A DNA stretch of 64,000 nt from CAJBVW01 sp964457335 (lineage in GTDB: Bacteria; Myxococcota_A; UBA796; SXON01), in contig CAYWGD010000003.1 of NCBI GenBank assembly GCA_964457335.1, positions 134,430 through 198,429 of the forward strand, given 5' to 3'. The translations under genes and the position numbers were made by a program. Below, one piece after another: positions 32,746-44,373 of the stretch (position 1 is its first letter; every line of letters starts with the position of its first letter). The notes beneath the pieces are model-generated. The model was given only the letters and a program-made list of their open reading frames with translations. It was not told the origin of the DNA and searched no databases.

Positions 32746-35526
32746 CTACCGGTCCGCGAACCACCGGCGCGCGAAGCGAGCGAGCGCCCGCAGGTCGTCG
32801 GAGAGCCCGGTGGCGGGGTGCGCCGCGGCGGCGAGGACCCGCGCGCGGGCGGACTCGCGCTCCTCGGGCGGGACCGCGCCGAACGCGACCACCGCTTCGC
32901 CGAGGGCGGCCATCGCGCGGTCGACGGGGGTGCCCGGCACGCGGGTGGGGTCGACGCCGAGCACCACGCCGCGCTCGCCGGCGGCCACGCGGGCCACGGC
33001 GAGCCCGACCGGCGCGATGAGGGGGATGCCGTCCGGGCGCGCGGCCCGGTAGCGGCGCAGCGCCTCCCCGAACTCCTGGACGGCCTGGGCCGGCTCGCCG
33101 GCGTGCAGCGTCACGAGCCCCAGGTTCACGAAGCCCGCCGCGACGGCCGTGACGCGCCCGCGCGTCTCCGCGCTCCGCTGCTCGGCCAAAAACCCCTCGC
33201 GGGCCTCCTCGAGCCGCCCGGCCTCGAGCGCGATGGCGCCGAGCACGTAGTTCAGGGGCGAGGCCTGCGCGTCGCCGCCCGCGGCACGGCGCCGGTCGCG
33301 CTCGGCGCGCACCTGGGTTTCCATGGACCCCGCGGTCCCCTCGTCCACGCGCGCCAGGGCGAGGTGGTCGAAGGCCATCTCCGCGCGCCGGCCCTCGCCG
33401 CCCTGGGCCGCGATGCGGAAGGCCTCCTCGAAGGCCGCCGCCGCCGCGCCGGGGTCGCCGAGCCGGTTCAGCAGGAGCCCGCGCTCGCTCGCGGCGTAGC
33501 TGCGGAAGCCGGCCGAGGCCGTCGGCGGGACCTCCAGCCCGGCGAGGGCGGCGAGGGCCGCCTCGGGGTGCTCGGCGTGGCGCAGCGCGGTCACGCGGGC
33601 GAACTGGGCGCGCGCGTTCTCGTCGCGCAGGCCCGGGTGCTCCGCGGCGAGGCGCGCCACCTCGTCGGCGTCCGCGCAGGCCTCGGCGAGTCGCCCCGCG
33701 CGGTCGTGGGCCCGCACGCGGCTCGAGAGGAGCCGGGCGAGCGTGGGAACGTCCCCGCTCTCGCGCGTGAACGCCACGGCGCGGTCGAGCACGTACACCT
33801 CGGCCGGGTGCCCGCCCTGGAGCTCCGCGGCGCGGTGGAAGTTCCAGGCCGCGCGCACGGCGTCGGCCATCGCGTCCTCGCCCTCGGCGCGCGCCGTGGC
33901 GGCGAGGGTCTGCGCGCGCTGCACGGCGGCGACCACGCCGTCGGCCTCGGCCAGGATGCGCGTCATCGCGTGCCGCCCGTCGGCGCCCTGGAGCGTGGCG
34001 GCCCAGCGCTCCATCGTGTCCGCGAGCGCCCCGATCCAGGCGGCCGCGGCGCCCTCGGCGCCGGCCTCGGCGATCCGCGCGCCGGCGTACTCCGTCACGC
34101 ACACGAACAGCGCGATGCGCGCCGCGCGGGCGCCGGACGGGCCCTCCTCGATCCGCAGCAGGGAGTGCTCGGTCAGGGTCTCGATGGCGTCGAGCGGGTC
34201 GTCCACGCCCACGCGCGCCAGGAGCTCCTCGGCGACCGCCACCGAGGTCGTGCCCGGCACCGCGGAGAGCGCCGCGAGCGCGCGGCGCGGCTCGGCCGGG
34301 AGCAGGGCCCAGGAGGCGTCGAGCGCAGCGCGCAGCGTCGCCCAGCGGTGCGTGGGCGCGGGGTCGCGGAGGAAGCGGAGCTCCAGCCGGTTGGCGAGCT
34401 CGCCGAGGGAGAGGGCGCGCACGCGCGCCGCGGCCAGCTCGATCGCGAGCGGCAGGCCGTCCAGGCGCGTCACGATCGAGCGGAGGAGCGCCTCGTCCTC
34501 GAGCTGCACGTCCGCGCGCACGCGGCGGGCGCGGCGGCGGAAGAGCGCCACCGCGTCCTCCACGCCGAGCGGCTCGATGGGGAGCACGATCTCCTCGAGG
34601 AGCCCGAGCCGCCGGCGGCTCGTGATCACCACCGCGATGCCCGGCGCGGCGGCGAGCCAGCGCCCCACGCGCTCGGTGGCCTCCGCGTCGAGCTGCTCGA
34701 AGTTGTCGAGGACCACGAAGGCGTCGCCCGCACGCGCGAGGGCGGCCGTGAGCGCGCGGTCCGTCGGTGCTTCGAGCCGCAGCGCCGCCGCGGCGGCGAG
34801 CGCGAGATCCTCGGCGTTCGTGGCGGCGCTGAGGTCGACGAAGCGGCACTGCTTGCCGGCCGCGCGGGCCTCCTCGAAGAGGAGCCGCGCGAGCCGGGTC
34901 TTGCCCACGCCCGCCGGGCCCACGAGCGTGAGCGGCCGCGCGCCCTCGCGCAGGAGCTTCCAGGCGGCGGCGCGCGCGTCCGCCCGCCCGATCGCCTCGT
35001 CGGCCGCGGCGCGGCTCCGGGCCGCCTCGCCGAGCGCCTCGAACGCTTCGGTCGAGGCGGGCGCGCCACCGACCACCGGCTCGGTCCCGCCCGCGGAGGC
35101 CTCTTCGGGGACGCGCGGCTCAGCGTCCTCCGCCCCCTCGTCCGCCTCCGCCCGCTCCACCCGCTCGGCCGGCTCCGCGACCGACGGGGCCGCCGTGCCC
35201 TCGGGCGGCGCCGGCACGAACGTGTACCCGACGCCGTGCACCGAGAGCAGGTGGGTGGGGAAGGCGGGGTCCGGCTCCACCTTCGCGCGCAACCGCCGCA
35301 TCGTCACGTCGACCGTGCGCGAGAGGCTGTCGGGCGCGTAGCCCCACACCTCCCGCAGGATCTCCTCGCGCGGGACGGGCCGCCCCGCGGCGTCGGCGAG
35401 GTAGCGCAGGAGCGCCGCCTCGGTCGTCGTCAGACGGATCTCGTCGGTACCGGTGAGGAAGCGGCGACGGGCGAGGTCGACCGTGCCGGAGACGAGGCGG
35501 AGGGTGTCGCGGGAGAGGGTCGGCAC
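32746..35526 (-). CDS. Winged-helix DNA-binding regulator with STAND ATPase and TPR region
   Basis: A 926-residue protein from a GTG at 35526. Residues 1-105 form an OmpR/PhoB-type winged helix (TTTEAALLRYLADAAGRPVP, SRTVDVTMRRLRAKVE, SVHGVGYTFVP). An acidic linker leads to an NB-ARC/AAA-type ATPase with Walker A GPAGVGKT (K209) and a Walker B-like FVVLDNFEQLD. From about residue 500 helical TPR-like repeats continue to the end. There is no receiver domain, so activation is probably by ligand or protein binding to the repeats, as in SARP/MalT-type STAND regulators. It diverges from the kinase gene across 88 bp. Confidence 0.85.
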   Translation of the reverse strand: MPTLSRDTLRLVSGTVDLARRRFLTGTDEIRLTTTEAALLRYLADAAGRPVPREEILREVWGYAPDSLSRTVDVTMRRLRAKVEPDPAFPTHLLSVHGVGYTFVPAPPEGTAAPSVAEPAERVERAEADEGAEDAEPRVPEEASAGGTEPVVGGAPASTEAFEALGEAARSRAAADEAIGRADARAAAWKLLREGARPLTLVGPAGVGKTRLARLLFEEARAAGKQCRFVDLSAATNAEDLALAAAAALRLEAPTDRALTAALARAGDAFVVLDNFEQLDAEATERVGRWLAAAPGIAVVITSRRRLGLLEEIVLPIEPLGVEDAVALFRRRARRVRADVQLEDEALLRSIVTRLDGLPLAIELAAARVRALSLGELANRLELRFLRDPAPTHRWATLRAALDASWALLPAEPRRALAALSAVPGTTSVAVAEELLARVGVDDPLDAIETLTEHSLLRIEEGPSGARAARIALFVCVTEYAGARIAEAGAEGAAAAWIGALADTMERWAATLQGADGRHAMTRILAEADGVVAAVQRAQTLAATARAEGEDAMADAVRAAWNFHRAAELQGGHPAEVYVLDRAVAFTRESGDVPTLARLLSSRVRAHDRAGRLAEACADADEVARLAAEHPGLRDENARAQFARVTALRHAEHPEAALAALAGLEVPPTASAGFRSYAASERGLLLNRLGDPGAAAAAFEEAFRIAAQGGEGRRAEMAFDHLALARVDEGTAGSMETQVRAERDRRRAAGGDAQASPLNYVLGAIALEAGRLEEAREGFLAEQRSAETRGRVTAVAAGFVNLGLVTLHAGEPAQAVQEFGEALRRYRAARPDGIPLIAPVGLAVARVAAGERGVVLGVDPTRVPGTPVDRAMAALGEAVVAFGAVPPEERESARARVLAAAAHPATGLSDDLRALARFARRWFADR

Positions 35527-35614
35527 GCCAGACCCCTAACCAGGAAGCGCCGGTCTACCGCCCCGTCACCCACCGTTCGCCACCTCCGTCCTGGGGCGCG
35601 GTACGCTCCGGACC

Positions 35615-38600
35615 GTGCCGGTCCACCTCGGTCCCTTCCAGCTCCTCGTGCCGCTCGCCCAGGGCGGCATGGGCGAGGTGTGGCGGGCCGTCCACGTACG
35701 CCAGCAGGTGCCGGTGGCCGTCAAGCTCCTGAGGGGAGACGACGCGCGGCTGCGCGACGCCTTCATCGCCGAGGTGCGCGCCGTCGCCCGGCTCGACCAC
35801 CCCGGGATCATCCTCGTGCTCGATCACGGTGTCGTGGACGGCGCCGCCGAGGCCGCCTCCGGCGGGCGGCTCCTGGCCGGCACGCCGTGGTTCGCCATGG
35901 AGCTCTGCACCGGCGGCACGCTCAAGCACGCGGTCGCCCGCGACTGGCGCCAGCTGCGTCGGCTCCTGCTCGACCTCTGCGCGCCGCTCGCCCACGCCCA
36001 CGCCCGCGGCGTGCTGCACCGGGACATCAAGCCGGACAACGTCATCTTCTCGGCCCCCGACGACGCGCGCCCCGGCGTGAAGCTCACCGACTTCGGCCTC
36101 GCCTTCGCGCTGGAGGCCGAGGGGCGCAACCGCGCGGTCGTCACCGGGACCCCCGCCTACATGGCGCCCGAGCAGTTCCGACGCGCCTGGCGGGACTACG
36201 GGCCCTGGACCGACCTCTACGCGCTGGGCTGCCTCGCGTGGCGCCTCGCGACCGGCGAGCCGCCCTTCGGCGATCGCCGCCCCCCCGAGGTCCTGGCGAT
36301 GGCGCACGAGGAGCTCCCGCTCCCCGCCTTCCGCCCGCGCTTCCCGGTGCCGCCCGCCTTCCCCGAGTGGCTCGCCCGGCTCCTCGAGAAGGACCCCACC
36401 CGCCGCCTCCAGCGCGCCGGCGACGCCGCCGCCGCGCTCCTCACCCTCGACGGCACCCGCGAGCCCGGCGGCCTCGTCCCCGCGGACTGGCGCACGGCCG
36501 AGCCGCCCCGCACGCCCATGCGCCTCGTCGGGGCCGGCCTCGGCCTGTGGTCGCTGCGTGGCGTGCCGATGGTCGGGCGCGAGGCGGAGCGCGACCGGCT
36601 CTGGGACGCGCTGCGCGAGGTGCGGGAGACGTGGTCCGCGCGCCTCGTCCTCCTCCACGGCCCCGCCGGCTGCGGCACGAGCCGCCTCGCCGAGTGGCTC
36701 TGCGAGCGCGCGCACGAGGTCGGCGGCGCCGACGTGTTCCACGTGGAACACGGCCGGGATCTCGATCCCACCACCACCCTCGCGGCGATGGTCGCGCGCC
36801 ACCTCGGCACCGAGGGCCTCGACGAGGGCGCGGCGCGCGCGCGGGTCGCCCAGCGGCTCCGGGCCCAGGGCGTGGCCGATCCCGTCGAGATCCGGGCCGT
36901 CGCCGAGCTCGTCGCGCCGCCCGCCGACCCCGACGACACCCTCGGCATGGACGGCCCCGCCGAGCGCCACGCCCTCGTCCGCCGCGTGCTGGAGCGCGCC
37001 GCGGTCGCGCGGCCGGTCATCCTGCGCGTCGAGGACGTGCAGTGGGGCGGCGACGCGCTCGCCTTGCTGGCCGACGTGCTCCGCGCCCAGGAGACCTCGC
37101 CGGCGCCCATCCTCCTGCTCGTCACGGCCCAGGCCGAGGCCCTCGCGGAGCGCCCCGTGGAGGCGCTCCAGCTCTCGGAGGTGATGGGCCTGGGCGCGGT
37201 CGCCACCTGGATCGAGGTCCGCCCGCTCGGCGAGCACGACCAGGTCGAGCTGGTCGAGGGGCTCCTCGGCCTCGGCGGCGCGCTCGCGGACCAGGTGCGC
37301 CAGCGCAGCGGCGGCAACCCGGCCTTCGCGGTGCGGCTCGTCGGCGACTGGGTGGCGCGCGGAATCCTCGAGGTCGGCGAGGACGGCTTCCGCCTGCGGG
37401 CCGGCGCGCGGGCCGAGCTCCCCGACGACCTGCACGCCGTGTGGGACGCCCGCCTCGACCGCGCGCTCCAGGGCCTCGGTGCCGGTGCCCACGCCGGCCG
37501 GCGGGCCCTGGAGATCGCGGCCGCCCTCGGCGCGGAGGTCGACGAGGGCGAGTGGACCGCCGCCTGTGCCGCCGCGGGGGTCCCCGTCCCGGCGGGGCTC
37601 GTGGAGCGGCTCGTCCTGGAGCGCCTCGTGGCGCCCGTCGAGCGCGACGAGGAGGAGCTCGTCTGGGCCTTCTCCCACGGGATGCTCCGCGAGAGCGTGG
37701 AGCGCGGCGCGGTCGAGGCCGGCCGCTCCGCCGCCGCCCACCGTGCCTGCGCCGCCATGCTGCGTGGCCGCCACGGCGTCCCCGCGCTCGCCGAGCGCCT
37801 CGGCCGGCACCTCCTGGCCGCCGGCGCGCACGCCGAAGCGGCCGGCCTCCTGATGCAGGCCGCGCGCGAGCGCTCCGCCCGCGCCGAGTTCCCCGCCGCC
37901 TACGCGCTGCTGGTCGCGCGCGACGAGGCGCTCCGCGGCATCGGCGCCCCGCCCACGGACCCGCGGTGGGGCGAGGGGCGCCTCCTCCACGCATGGCTGA
38001 ACCTGCGCCAGGGGCAGGCCGTCGCCGCCGGGCAGCGTGCCGACGTGCTCCTCGCCGACGCGCGGCGCCACGGCTGGGCGGGCCTCCTCCCCGACGCGCT
38101 CCTGCTCGCCGCCGAGGTCGCCCGCGTCCGCGGCGCACCCTCCCGCGCCCTCGACCTCTACCAGCAGGCCCGCGCGCTGTTCGAGCGGGTGGGCGGGGAC
38201 CGGGGGGCCGCGGCCTGCGCCCTCGGCCTCGGCGCCCTCGCGCTCCAGATGGGCGAGCTCGCGCGCGCGTCCCGCCTCCTCGAGCAGGCCCAGGCGGCGC
38301 TCGTGCGCGGCGGGGACGAGCGCCGCCACGGCGACTGCCTCCGGCTGCGCGCCGAGGCCGCCCGCCGGTCCGGGCACCTCGACGCCGCGCTCGCGCTCGT
38401 CCACGAGGCGGGGGGCGTCTACGCGCGGCTCGGCAACCGCGTGGGGCAGGCCGAGGCCACCTTCACGCGCGCGGAGATCGCGCGGAGCCGTGGCGGCCTG
38501 GAGGAGGCCGTCGCCGGCTACCGCGCCGCGCTGCGCACGCTCGAGGGGGCCGGCTCCGAGGACGTGGGCCTCGTGCTCGTGCGCCTCGGGCTGGTCCTCG

Positions 38601-38935
38601 ACCTCCAGGGCCGCCCCGTGGACGCCCGCACCGTGCTCGAAGCCGCGCGCGTACACGCCGAGCGCCACGAGGACCCGGTCCTCCTCGGGCTCACCTTCGC
38701 GATGCTCGCGCCCATCGACGCCGCCCGCGCCCAGTGGCCCGCCCTCGACGCCCACCTCGGGCGCGCGGCCCAGCTCCTCGCCGCCACCGACCTCGTGGAC
38801 GCCGACGTCGCCGAGGCGATGGAGCGCGCCGCCCGCCGCTGCCCCGACCCCGGGCGGGCCGCCCGCGCCCGCGCCCTCGCCGTGCGCCAGTGGGAGGCCC
38901 TCGGGCGGACGGATCGGGTGGGGCGGCTGCGGTAG
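35615..38935 (+). CDS. Serine/threonine kinase fused to AAA ATPase and TPR region
   Basis: An 1106-residue protein from a GTG. The kinase domain (about 6-270) has the glycine loop QGGMGEV, VAVK with K37, HRDIKPDN with catalytic D137, DFG with D159, and YMAPEQ. A P-loop NTPase follows (about 320-600; Walker A GPAGCGTS near 349), then TPR-type repeats to the end (ALDLYQQARALFERVGGDRG, LEEAVAGYRAALRTLEGAG). This Pkn-AAA-TPR architecture is typical of large myxobacterial-type signalling kinases. The pairing with a divergent STAND regulator suggests one pathway. A parS-like palindrome lies inside the coding region. Confidence 0.92.
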   Translation: MPVHLGPFQLLVPLAQGGMGEVWRAVHVRQQVPVAVKLLRGDDARLRDAFIAEVRAVARLDHPGIILVLDHGVVDGAAEAASGGRLLAGTPWFAMELCTGGTLKHAVARDWRQLRRLLLDLCAPLAHAHARGVLHRDIKPDNVIFSAPDDARPGVKLTDFGLAFALEAEGRNRAVVTGTPAYMAPEQFRRAWRDYGPWTDLYALGCLAWRLATGEPPFGDRRPPEVLAMAHEELPLPAFRPRFPVPPAFPEWLARLLEKDPTRRLQRAGDAAAALLTLDGTREPGGLVPADWRTAEPPRTPMRLVGAGLGLWSLRGVPMVGREAERDRLWDALREVRETWSARLVLLHGPAGCGTSRLAEWLCERAHEVGGADVFHVEHGRDLDPTTTLAAMVARHLGTEGLDEGAARARVAQRLRAQGVADPVEIRAVAELVAPPADPDDTLGMDGPAERHALVRRVLERAAVARPVILRVEDVQWGGDALALLADVLRAQETSPAPILLLVTAQAEALAERPVEALQLSEVMGLGAVATWIEVRPLGEHDQVELVEGLLGLGGALADQVRQRSGGNPAFAVRLVGDWVARGILEVGEDGFRLRAGARAELPDDLHAVWDARLDRALQGLGAGAHAGRRALEIAAALGAEVDEGEWTAACAAAGVPVPAGLVERLVLERLVAPVERDEEELVWAFSHGMLRESVERGAVEAGRSAAAHRACAAMLRGRHGVPALAERLGRHLLAAGAHAEAAGLLMQAARERSARAEFPAAYALLVARDEALRGIGAPPTDPRWGEGRLLHAWLNLRQGQAVAAGQRADVLLADARRHGWAGLLPDALLLAAEVARVRGAPSRALDLYQQARALFERVGGDRGAAACALGLGALALQMGELARASRLLEQAQAALVRGGDERRHGDCLRLRAEAARRSGHLDAALALVHEAGGVYARLGNRVGQAEATFTRAEIARSRGGLEEAVAGYRAALRTLEGAGSEDVGLVLVRLGLVLDLQGRPVDARTVLEAARVHAERHEDPVLLGLTFAMLAPIDAARAQWPALDAHLGRAAQLLAATDLVDADVAEAMERAARRCPDPGRAARARALAVRQWEALGRTDRVGRLR
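36735..36750. promoter_or_regulatory. parS-like palindrome inside the kinase gene
   Basis: TGTTCCACGTGGAACA, a perfect 16-bp palindrome that extends to 20 bp (36733-36752) with the flanking CG on each side. It encodes VFHVEH within the ATPase region and shares its 14-bp core with the site at 1548. Confidence 0.65.
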
Positions 38936-38962
38936 GGAGCTGCCGGGGTTGTCGGCGGGTGT

Positions 38963-38996
38963 TTCTTGGGGCAGGGCTCCGCCCCGCAACGCCCCG
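38963..38996 (-). repeat. Dispersed GC hairpin repeat R2, copy c, with further GC hairpins to 39052
   Basis: TTCTTGGGGCAGGGCTCCGC followed by CCCGCAACGCCCC, the reverse orientation of copies d and e. It begins 28 bases after the kinase stop. Further palindromic GC runs (CCGGGGGGCCGGCGGCCCCC) continue to 39052. Confidence 0.6.
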
Positions 38997-39099
38997 CCGG
39001 GGCTCCGCCCCTGGACCCCGCCGGGGGGCCGGCGGCCCCCCGGACCCCCCAGGAAGCCGCGCCGGTGGCCGAGCGCTCGCCATGGGGGCAGGCCGTCGG

Positions 39100-39295
39100 G
39101 CGACGCAGGTCGCCGAGATGTCCAGGTCTCGGCGGGTCGTGACGCCGTGTCGGGGGTGGAAGGCGACACAGCTCGCACAGATGTCGAGGTCTCCGCGGGT
39201 TGAGACGCGATTTCGGGCAAGAACGCGGCACAACGCGCGGAGATGTCGAGGTCTCGGCGAGTCGTCACGCGCGCGACATCGACGCGGGCCGCGCG
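39100..39295. repeat. Three imperfect 62-63-bp tandem repeats
   Basis: The core GAGATGTCGAGGTCTCGGCG, with variants, recurs at about 39116, 39179 and 39241, each time followed by a GGTCGTGACG- or GAGTCGTCACG-like stretch. Both strands can be translated into short repeated peptides, but no start or codon bias supports a gene. Together with R2c it fills the gene-free interval 38936-39356. Confidence 0.65.
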
Positions 39296-39356
39296 CGGAC
39301 CAGCGGCGAGCGCGACCACGGCGGCGGTCGGGTCGCGCCACAGGTAGGATGCTCGG

Positions 39357-40079
39357 GTGCCCTCCGCACCGCCTGCACCGACCCTGTGGGAAGCCCCCCC
39401 GCACGCGGCTTCGGGGACGGAGACCACCTCGGTGCGCGGGATCGCGCGCACGAGCGCGGCCGTGCTGCGCGCGCAGGGGCTCCGCGTCGGGCTCCTTCAC
39501 CTGGTGTGCCTCCTGCCGTTGGATCTCGCGCGCGCCTGGTGGGCACCCACGCCGCTCTCGCACGGCGACCTGGCGCTGGCGGCCCTCGGGCCGTTCCTCG
39601 GGTGGCCGCCGCTCCTCGGCGCGACCGTCTTGATCGCGCGCATGCTCCGAGGGGAGGAGCCCGGTGGCTTCGTGCGCCTCGCCGCGGACGGGTTCTCGCG
39701 GTGCGGTCGCTACTTCCTCGCGGCGCTCACGTACTCGAACCGCGTCGCCGTCGGCCTCGTGCTCGGCGTGCTGCCGGGCCTCGTGTGGCTCGTGGGCGGC
39801 CGCTTCCTCGCGCAGGTGGTCGCGCTCCGGCCCGACGTGGAGCCCTTCGCGGGGAGCTGGGCGCTGGTGCGGGGCGACTGGCCGCGCCAGGCCCTGCTCG
39901 CCCTCGGGCGATTCGTGTGTGTCACCGTCGCGGGCGCGCTCGGCGAGCTCTCGGTGGGCGTGCCCGGTCTCCCCGCGCTCTTCGCCGCCGTGGCCCTCAC
40001 CGTGTGGTCCGTGGTCGACACCGTCACGTTCCTGGAGCGCGAGCGGATCGTGCGGGGGGCGCGAGGCTCCACGCAGTGA
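39357..40079 (+). CDS. Membrane protein of unknown function
   Basis: A 240-residue protein from a GTG. After about 40 polar residues there are roughly five hydrophobic segments (VGLLHLVCLLPLDLA, LALAALGPFLGWPPLLGATV, VAVGLVLGVLPGLVWLVGG, LFAAVALTVWSVVDTVTFL). The layout resembles small integral membrane proteins of the DUF975/glycerophosphoryl-membrane type, but no motif is diagnostic. It stands alone between repeat-filled spaces. Confidence 0.6.
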   Translation: MPSAPPAPTLWEAPPHAASGTETTSVRGIARTSAAVLRAQGLRVGLLHLVCLLPLDLARAWWAPTPLSHGDLALAALGPFLGWPPLLGATVLIARMLRGEEPGGFVRLAADGFSRCGRYFLAALTYSNRVAVGLVLGVLPGLVWLVGGRFLAQVVALRPDVEPFAGSWALVRGDWPRQALLALGRFVCVTVAGALGELSVGVPGLPALFAAVALTVWSVVDTVTFLERERIVRGARGSTQ

Positions 40080-40135
40080 GGGGGGGGCGTTGCGGGGGGG
40101 GGGGGGGGGGGGCCGCCCCCCCCCCCCGCCCCATG
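40080..40135 (+). repeat. Dispersed GC hairpin repeat R2, copy d, with long homopolymer runs
   Basis: GGGGGGGCGTTGC followed by a run of 19 G (40094-40112), then CCG and a run of 12 C (40116-40127), then GCCCCATGAAGAAG. It starts right after the stop of the membrane-protein gene. The homopolymer lengths may be unreliable in this assembly. Confidence 0.7.
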
Positions 40136-40212
40136 AAGAAGAAGCCCCCGAACCCGGGAGATCTCCACGCGGGCCCTTTCCGCTCCGCGACGCGTGCGTA
40201 GGTTGGGGCCCG

Positions 40213-40953
40213 ATGCCGCTCGGCCCCCCCTTCGTCGACGCCGGAACCGCCGCCGCGCTCGTGGCCTCCGGCGCCACCGTGCTGGACGCGCGCGGGCGGG
40301 GCGCCTACCTCGCCGGGCACGTGCCGGGCGCCGTGCGCGTGGACTGGCGCATCGGCACCACCGGGCCCACGTCCGGCACGCTCGGGCCGCCCGACACGGT
40401 CGCGGCCGCCTACGCGGACCTCGGCGTCGACGCGGAGCGGCCCGTGCTCGTCGTGGGCGGCTGGCGCGACGGGTGGGGCGAGGAGGCGCGCATCGCCTGG
40501 GACCTCGCCTACCTCGGGCACCCCGCCGTCCACATCCTCGAGGGCGGCATGCAGGCGTGGCCCGGCCGCCGGGAGCACTTCCCGCCGTCCCCGCGCCCGG
40601 GGCGCTTCACCGCGAAGCCGCGCCCGGAGCTCCGCACCACGACCGCCGCCCTCGCCGCGGCGCTCCAGGGCCCCCGGCCTCCCGTGGTGCTGGACGTGCG
40701 CGAGCCGGACGAGTTCGGCGGGGCGACGAAGTACGGGGAAGCCCGCGGCGGCCACGTCCCCGGGGCGCGGAACGTGCCCTGGCACGGGCTCCTCTCGGCG
40801 CCCCCGGACCTGCCGCGTGACACACCGATCGTCGTGTATTGCACCGGCGGCGTGCGGAGCAGCATGGCATGGGCGGCGCTCGTCGCCCACGGCTTTCTGG
40901 CAGTGACAAACGATGACGGGTCCTGGTGGGAGTGGGCGCGAACGGTGCCGTGA
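40213..40953 (+). CDS. Sulfurtransferase with two rhodanese domains
   Basis: A 246-residue protein with tandem rhodanese domains. The N-terminal one (about 8-115: VLDARGRGAYLAGHVPGAVR) lacks the active cysteine. The C-terminal one (about 130-245: PVVLDVREPDEFGG, GGHVPGARNVPW) has VVYCTGGVRSSMA, with the persulphide-forming cysteine in the CTGGVRS loop. This inactive/active arrangement and the CxxGVRS(S/A) loop fit thiosulfate or 3-mercaptopyruvate sulfurtransferases. It is likely cytoplasmic, as no signal peptide is visible. Upstream lies repeat R2d. Confidence 0.88.
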   Translation: MPLGPPFVDAGTAAALVASGATVLDARGRGAYLAGHVPGAVRVDWRIGTTGPTSGTLGPPDTVAAAYADLGVDAERPVLVVGGWRDGWGEEARIAWDLAYLGHPAVHILEGGMQAWPGRREHFPPSPRPGRFTAKPRPELRTTTAALAAALQGPRPPVVLDVREPDEFGGATKYGEARGGHVPGARNVPWHGLLSAPPDLPRDTPIVVYCTGGVRSSMAWAALVAHGFLAVTNDDGSWWEWARTVP

Positions 40954-41213
40954 GCGAGCAAGGTTGGCCTGGAAAGCCGGTAGATGACGAGTCGCGCGTT
41001 CGTGCCTACCTGTACCGGCAGACGTGACGCGGAAGGCAACACCGCGCTTACGTGTCCTCAGGATCAGGTCGCAGTCGTCGTTTCCTCGTGCATACTGACT
41101 GTGCGGCCCGCACAAACGCTCTTTTCGCTCCCCCGATCCAAGCGCGATGGGGCGAAGAGCCTTCGCTCCATCCGCCAGACGCGCCTGTACGGCCGCTACC
41201 GATGGAGTCCGCA

Positions 41214-43270
<2,057 letters not shown>

Positions 43271-43274
<4 letters not shown>

Positions 43275-44371
43275 TCCTCAACATCGAGAACGACCTCAAC
43301 CGCTTCCGGCAGATCGTGAAGGGCCGCGTCCGCAAGGACTTGAAGCGGTACATGTCGAGCGGCGAGATCATCGGGAAGCAGGGGGACAAGTTCGTCTCGA
43401 TCCCCCTCCCGGAGATCAACATCCCCCGCCTCCGCTACGGGAAGAACCAGACCGGCGGCGTGGGCCAGGGCGAGGGCGACGAGGGCGACAAGGTCGACGG
43501 CGCGGAGGAGGGGGCGGGCCAGGCGGGTGACAGCCCGGGCGAGCACCTCCTGGAGGCGGAGATCAGCATCGAGGAGCTGGCCGAGATCCTCGGGGAGGAG
43601 CTCCACCTCCCGCGCATCGAGCCGCGCGGGAAGAAGAACATCACCGCCACGCGGGACAAGTACACGGGCATCGCGAAGGTGGGCCCGCGCTCGCTCCGCC
43701 ACCAGAAGCGCACCTTCCGCGAGGCGCTCAAGCGCGAGATCGTGGCGGGGACCTACAACCCCGCCCGGCCCGTGCTGATCCCGCAGAAGGAGGACCTGCG
43801 CTTCCGGACGTGGAACAGCAAGACCGACCCGCAGTCGGCCGCCGCCATCATCTACGTGATGGACGTGTCGGGCTCGATGGGGCGCGAGCAGAAGGAGATC
43901 GTCCGGCTCGAGGCGTTCTGGATCGACACGTGGCTGCGTGCCAACTACAAGCACATCGAGACGCGCTTCGTCATCCACGACGCGGTCGCGCGCGAGGTGG
44001 ACCGGGAGACGTTCTTCCGCACGCGCGAGAGCGGCGGGACACTCATCTCCTCGGCGTACATGCTGGTGGACTCGCTCATCACCGAGTTCTACCCGCCCGA
44101 GGAGTGGAACATCTACCTGTTCCAGTTCTCCGACGGGGACAACTGGTCCGCGGCGGACACCCGCACCTGCGTCGAGCTGCTCAAGAACCGGCTTCTGCGC
44201 TGCGTGAACCTGTTCTGTTACGGGCAGGTCGAGAGCGAGTACGGGAGCGGACAGTTCTACAACGACCTGCGTGGCGACTTCCAGGCCGACGATCGCGTGG
44301 TCCTCTCGAAGATCCCGGACCGGGAGGCCATCATGGGTTCCATCAAGGACTTCCTCGGGAAGGGGAGGTAG
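43271..44371 (+). CDS. yeaH: YeaH/DUF444 family protein with VWA-like domain
   Basis: A 366-residue protein whose GTG start overlaps the prkA stop (GTGA). The N-terminus (MILNIENDLNRFRQIVKGR) and the Gly/Glu-rich section (GGVGQGEGDEGDK) are typical of the family. The C-terminal half is a von Willebrand A fold with the MIDAS motif DVSGSMG and downstream YLFQFSDGDNW. It belongs to the conserved PrkA-YeaH-SpoVR functional trio. The biochemical role is still poorly defined; the MIDAS site suggests metal-dependent binding of a partner. Confidence 0.95.
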
Positions 44372-44373
44372 CG

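Noticed and set aside
30212..33052. One intact gene joining the PMP repeats to the downstream region
   Set aside because: The repeats change frame near 30940, and the GAF protein has its own start at 31701.
32818..39633. Very long plus-strand frame of about 2270 codons
   Set aside because: It lies antisense to the STAND regulator and out of frame with the kinase gene, with Arg/Gly/Ala-rich composition typical of shadow frames.
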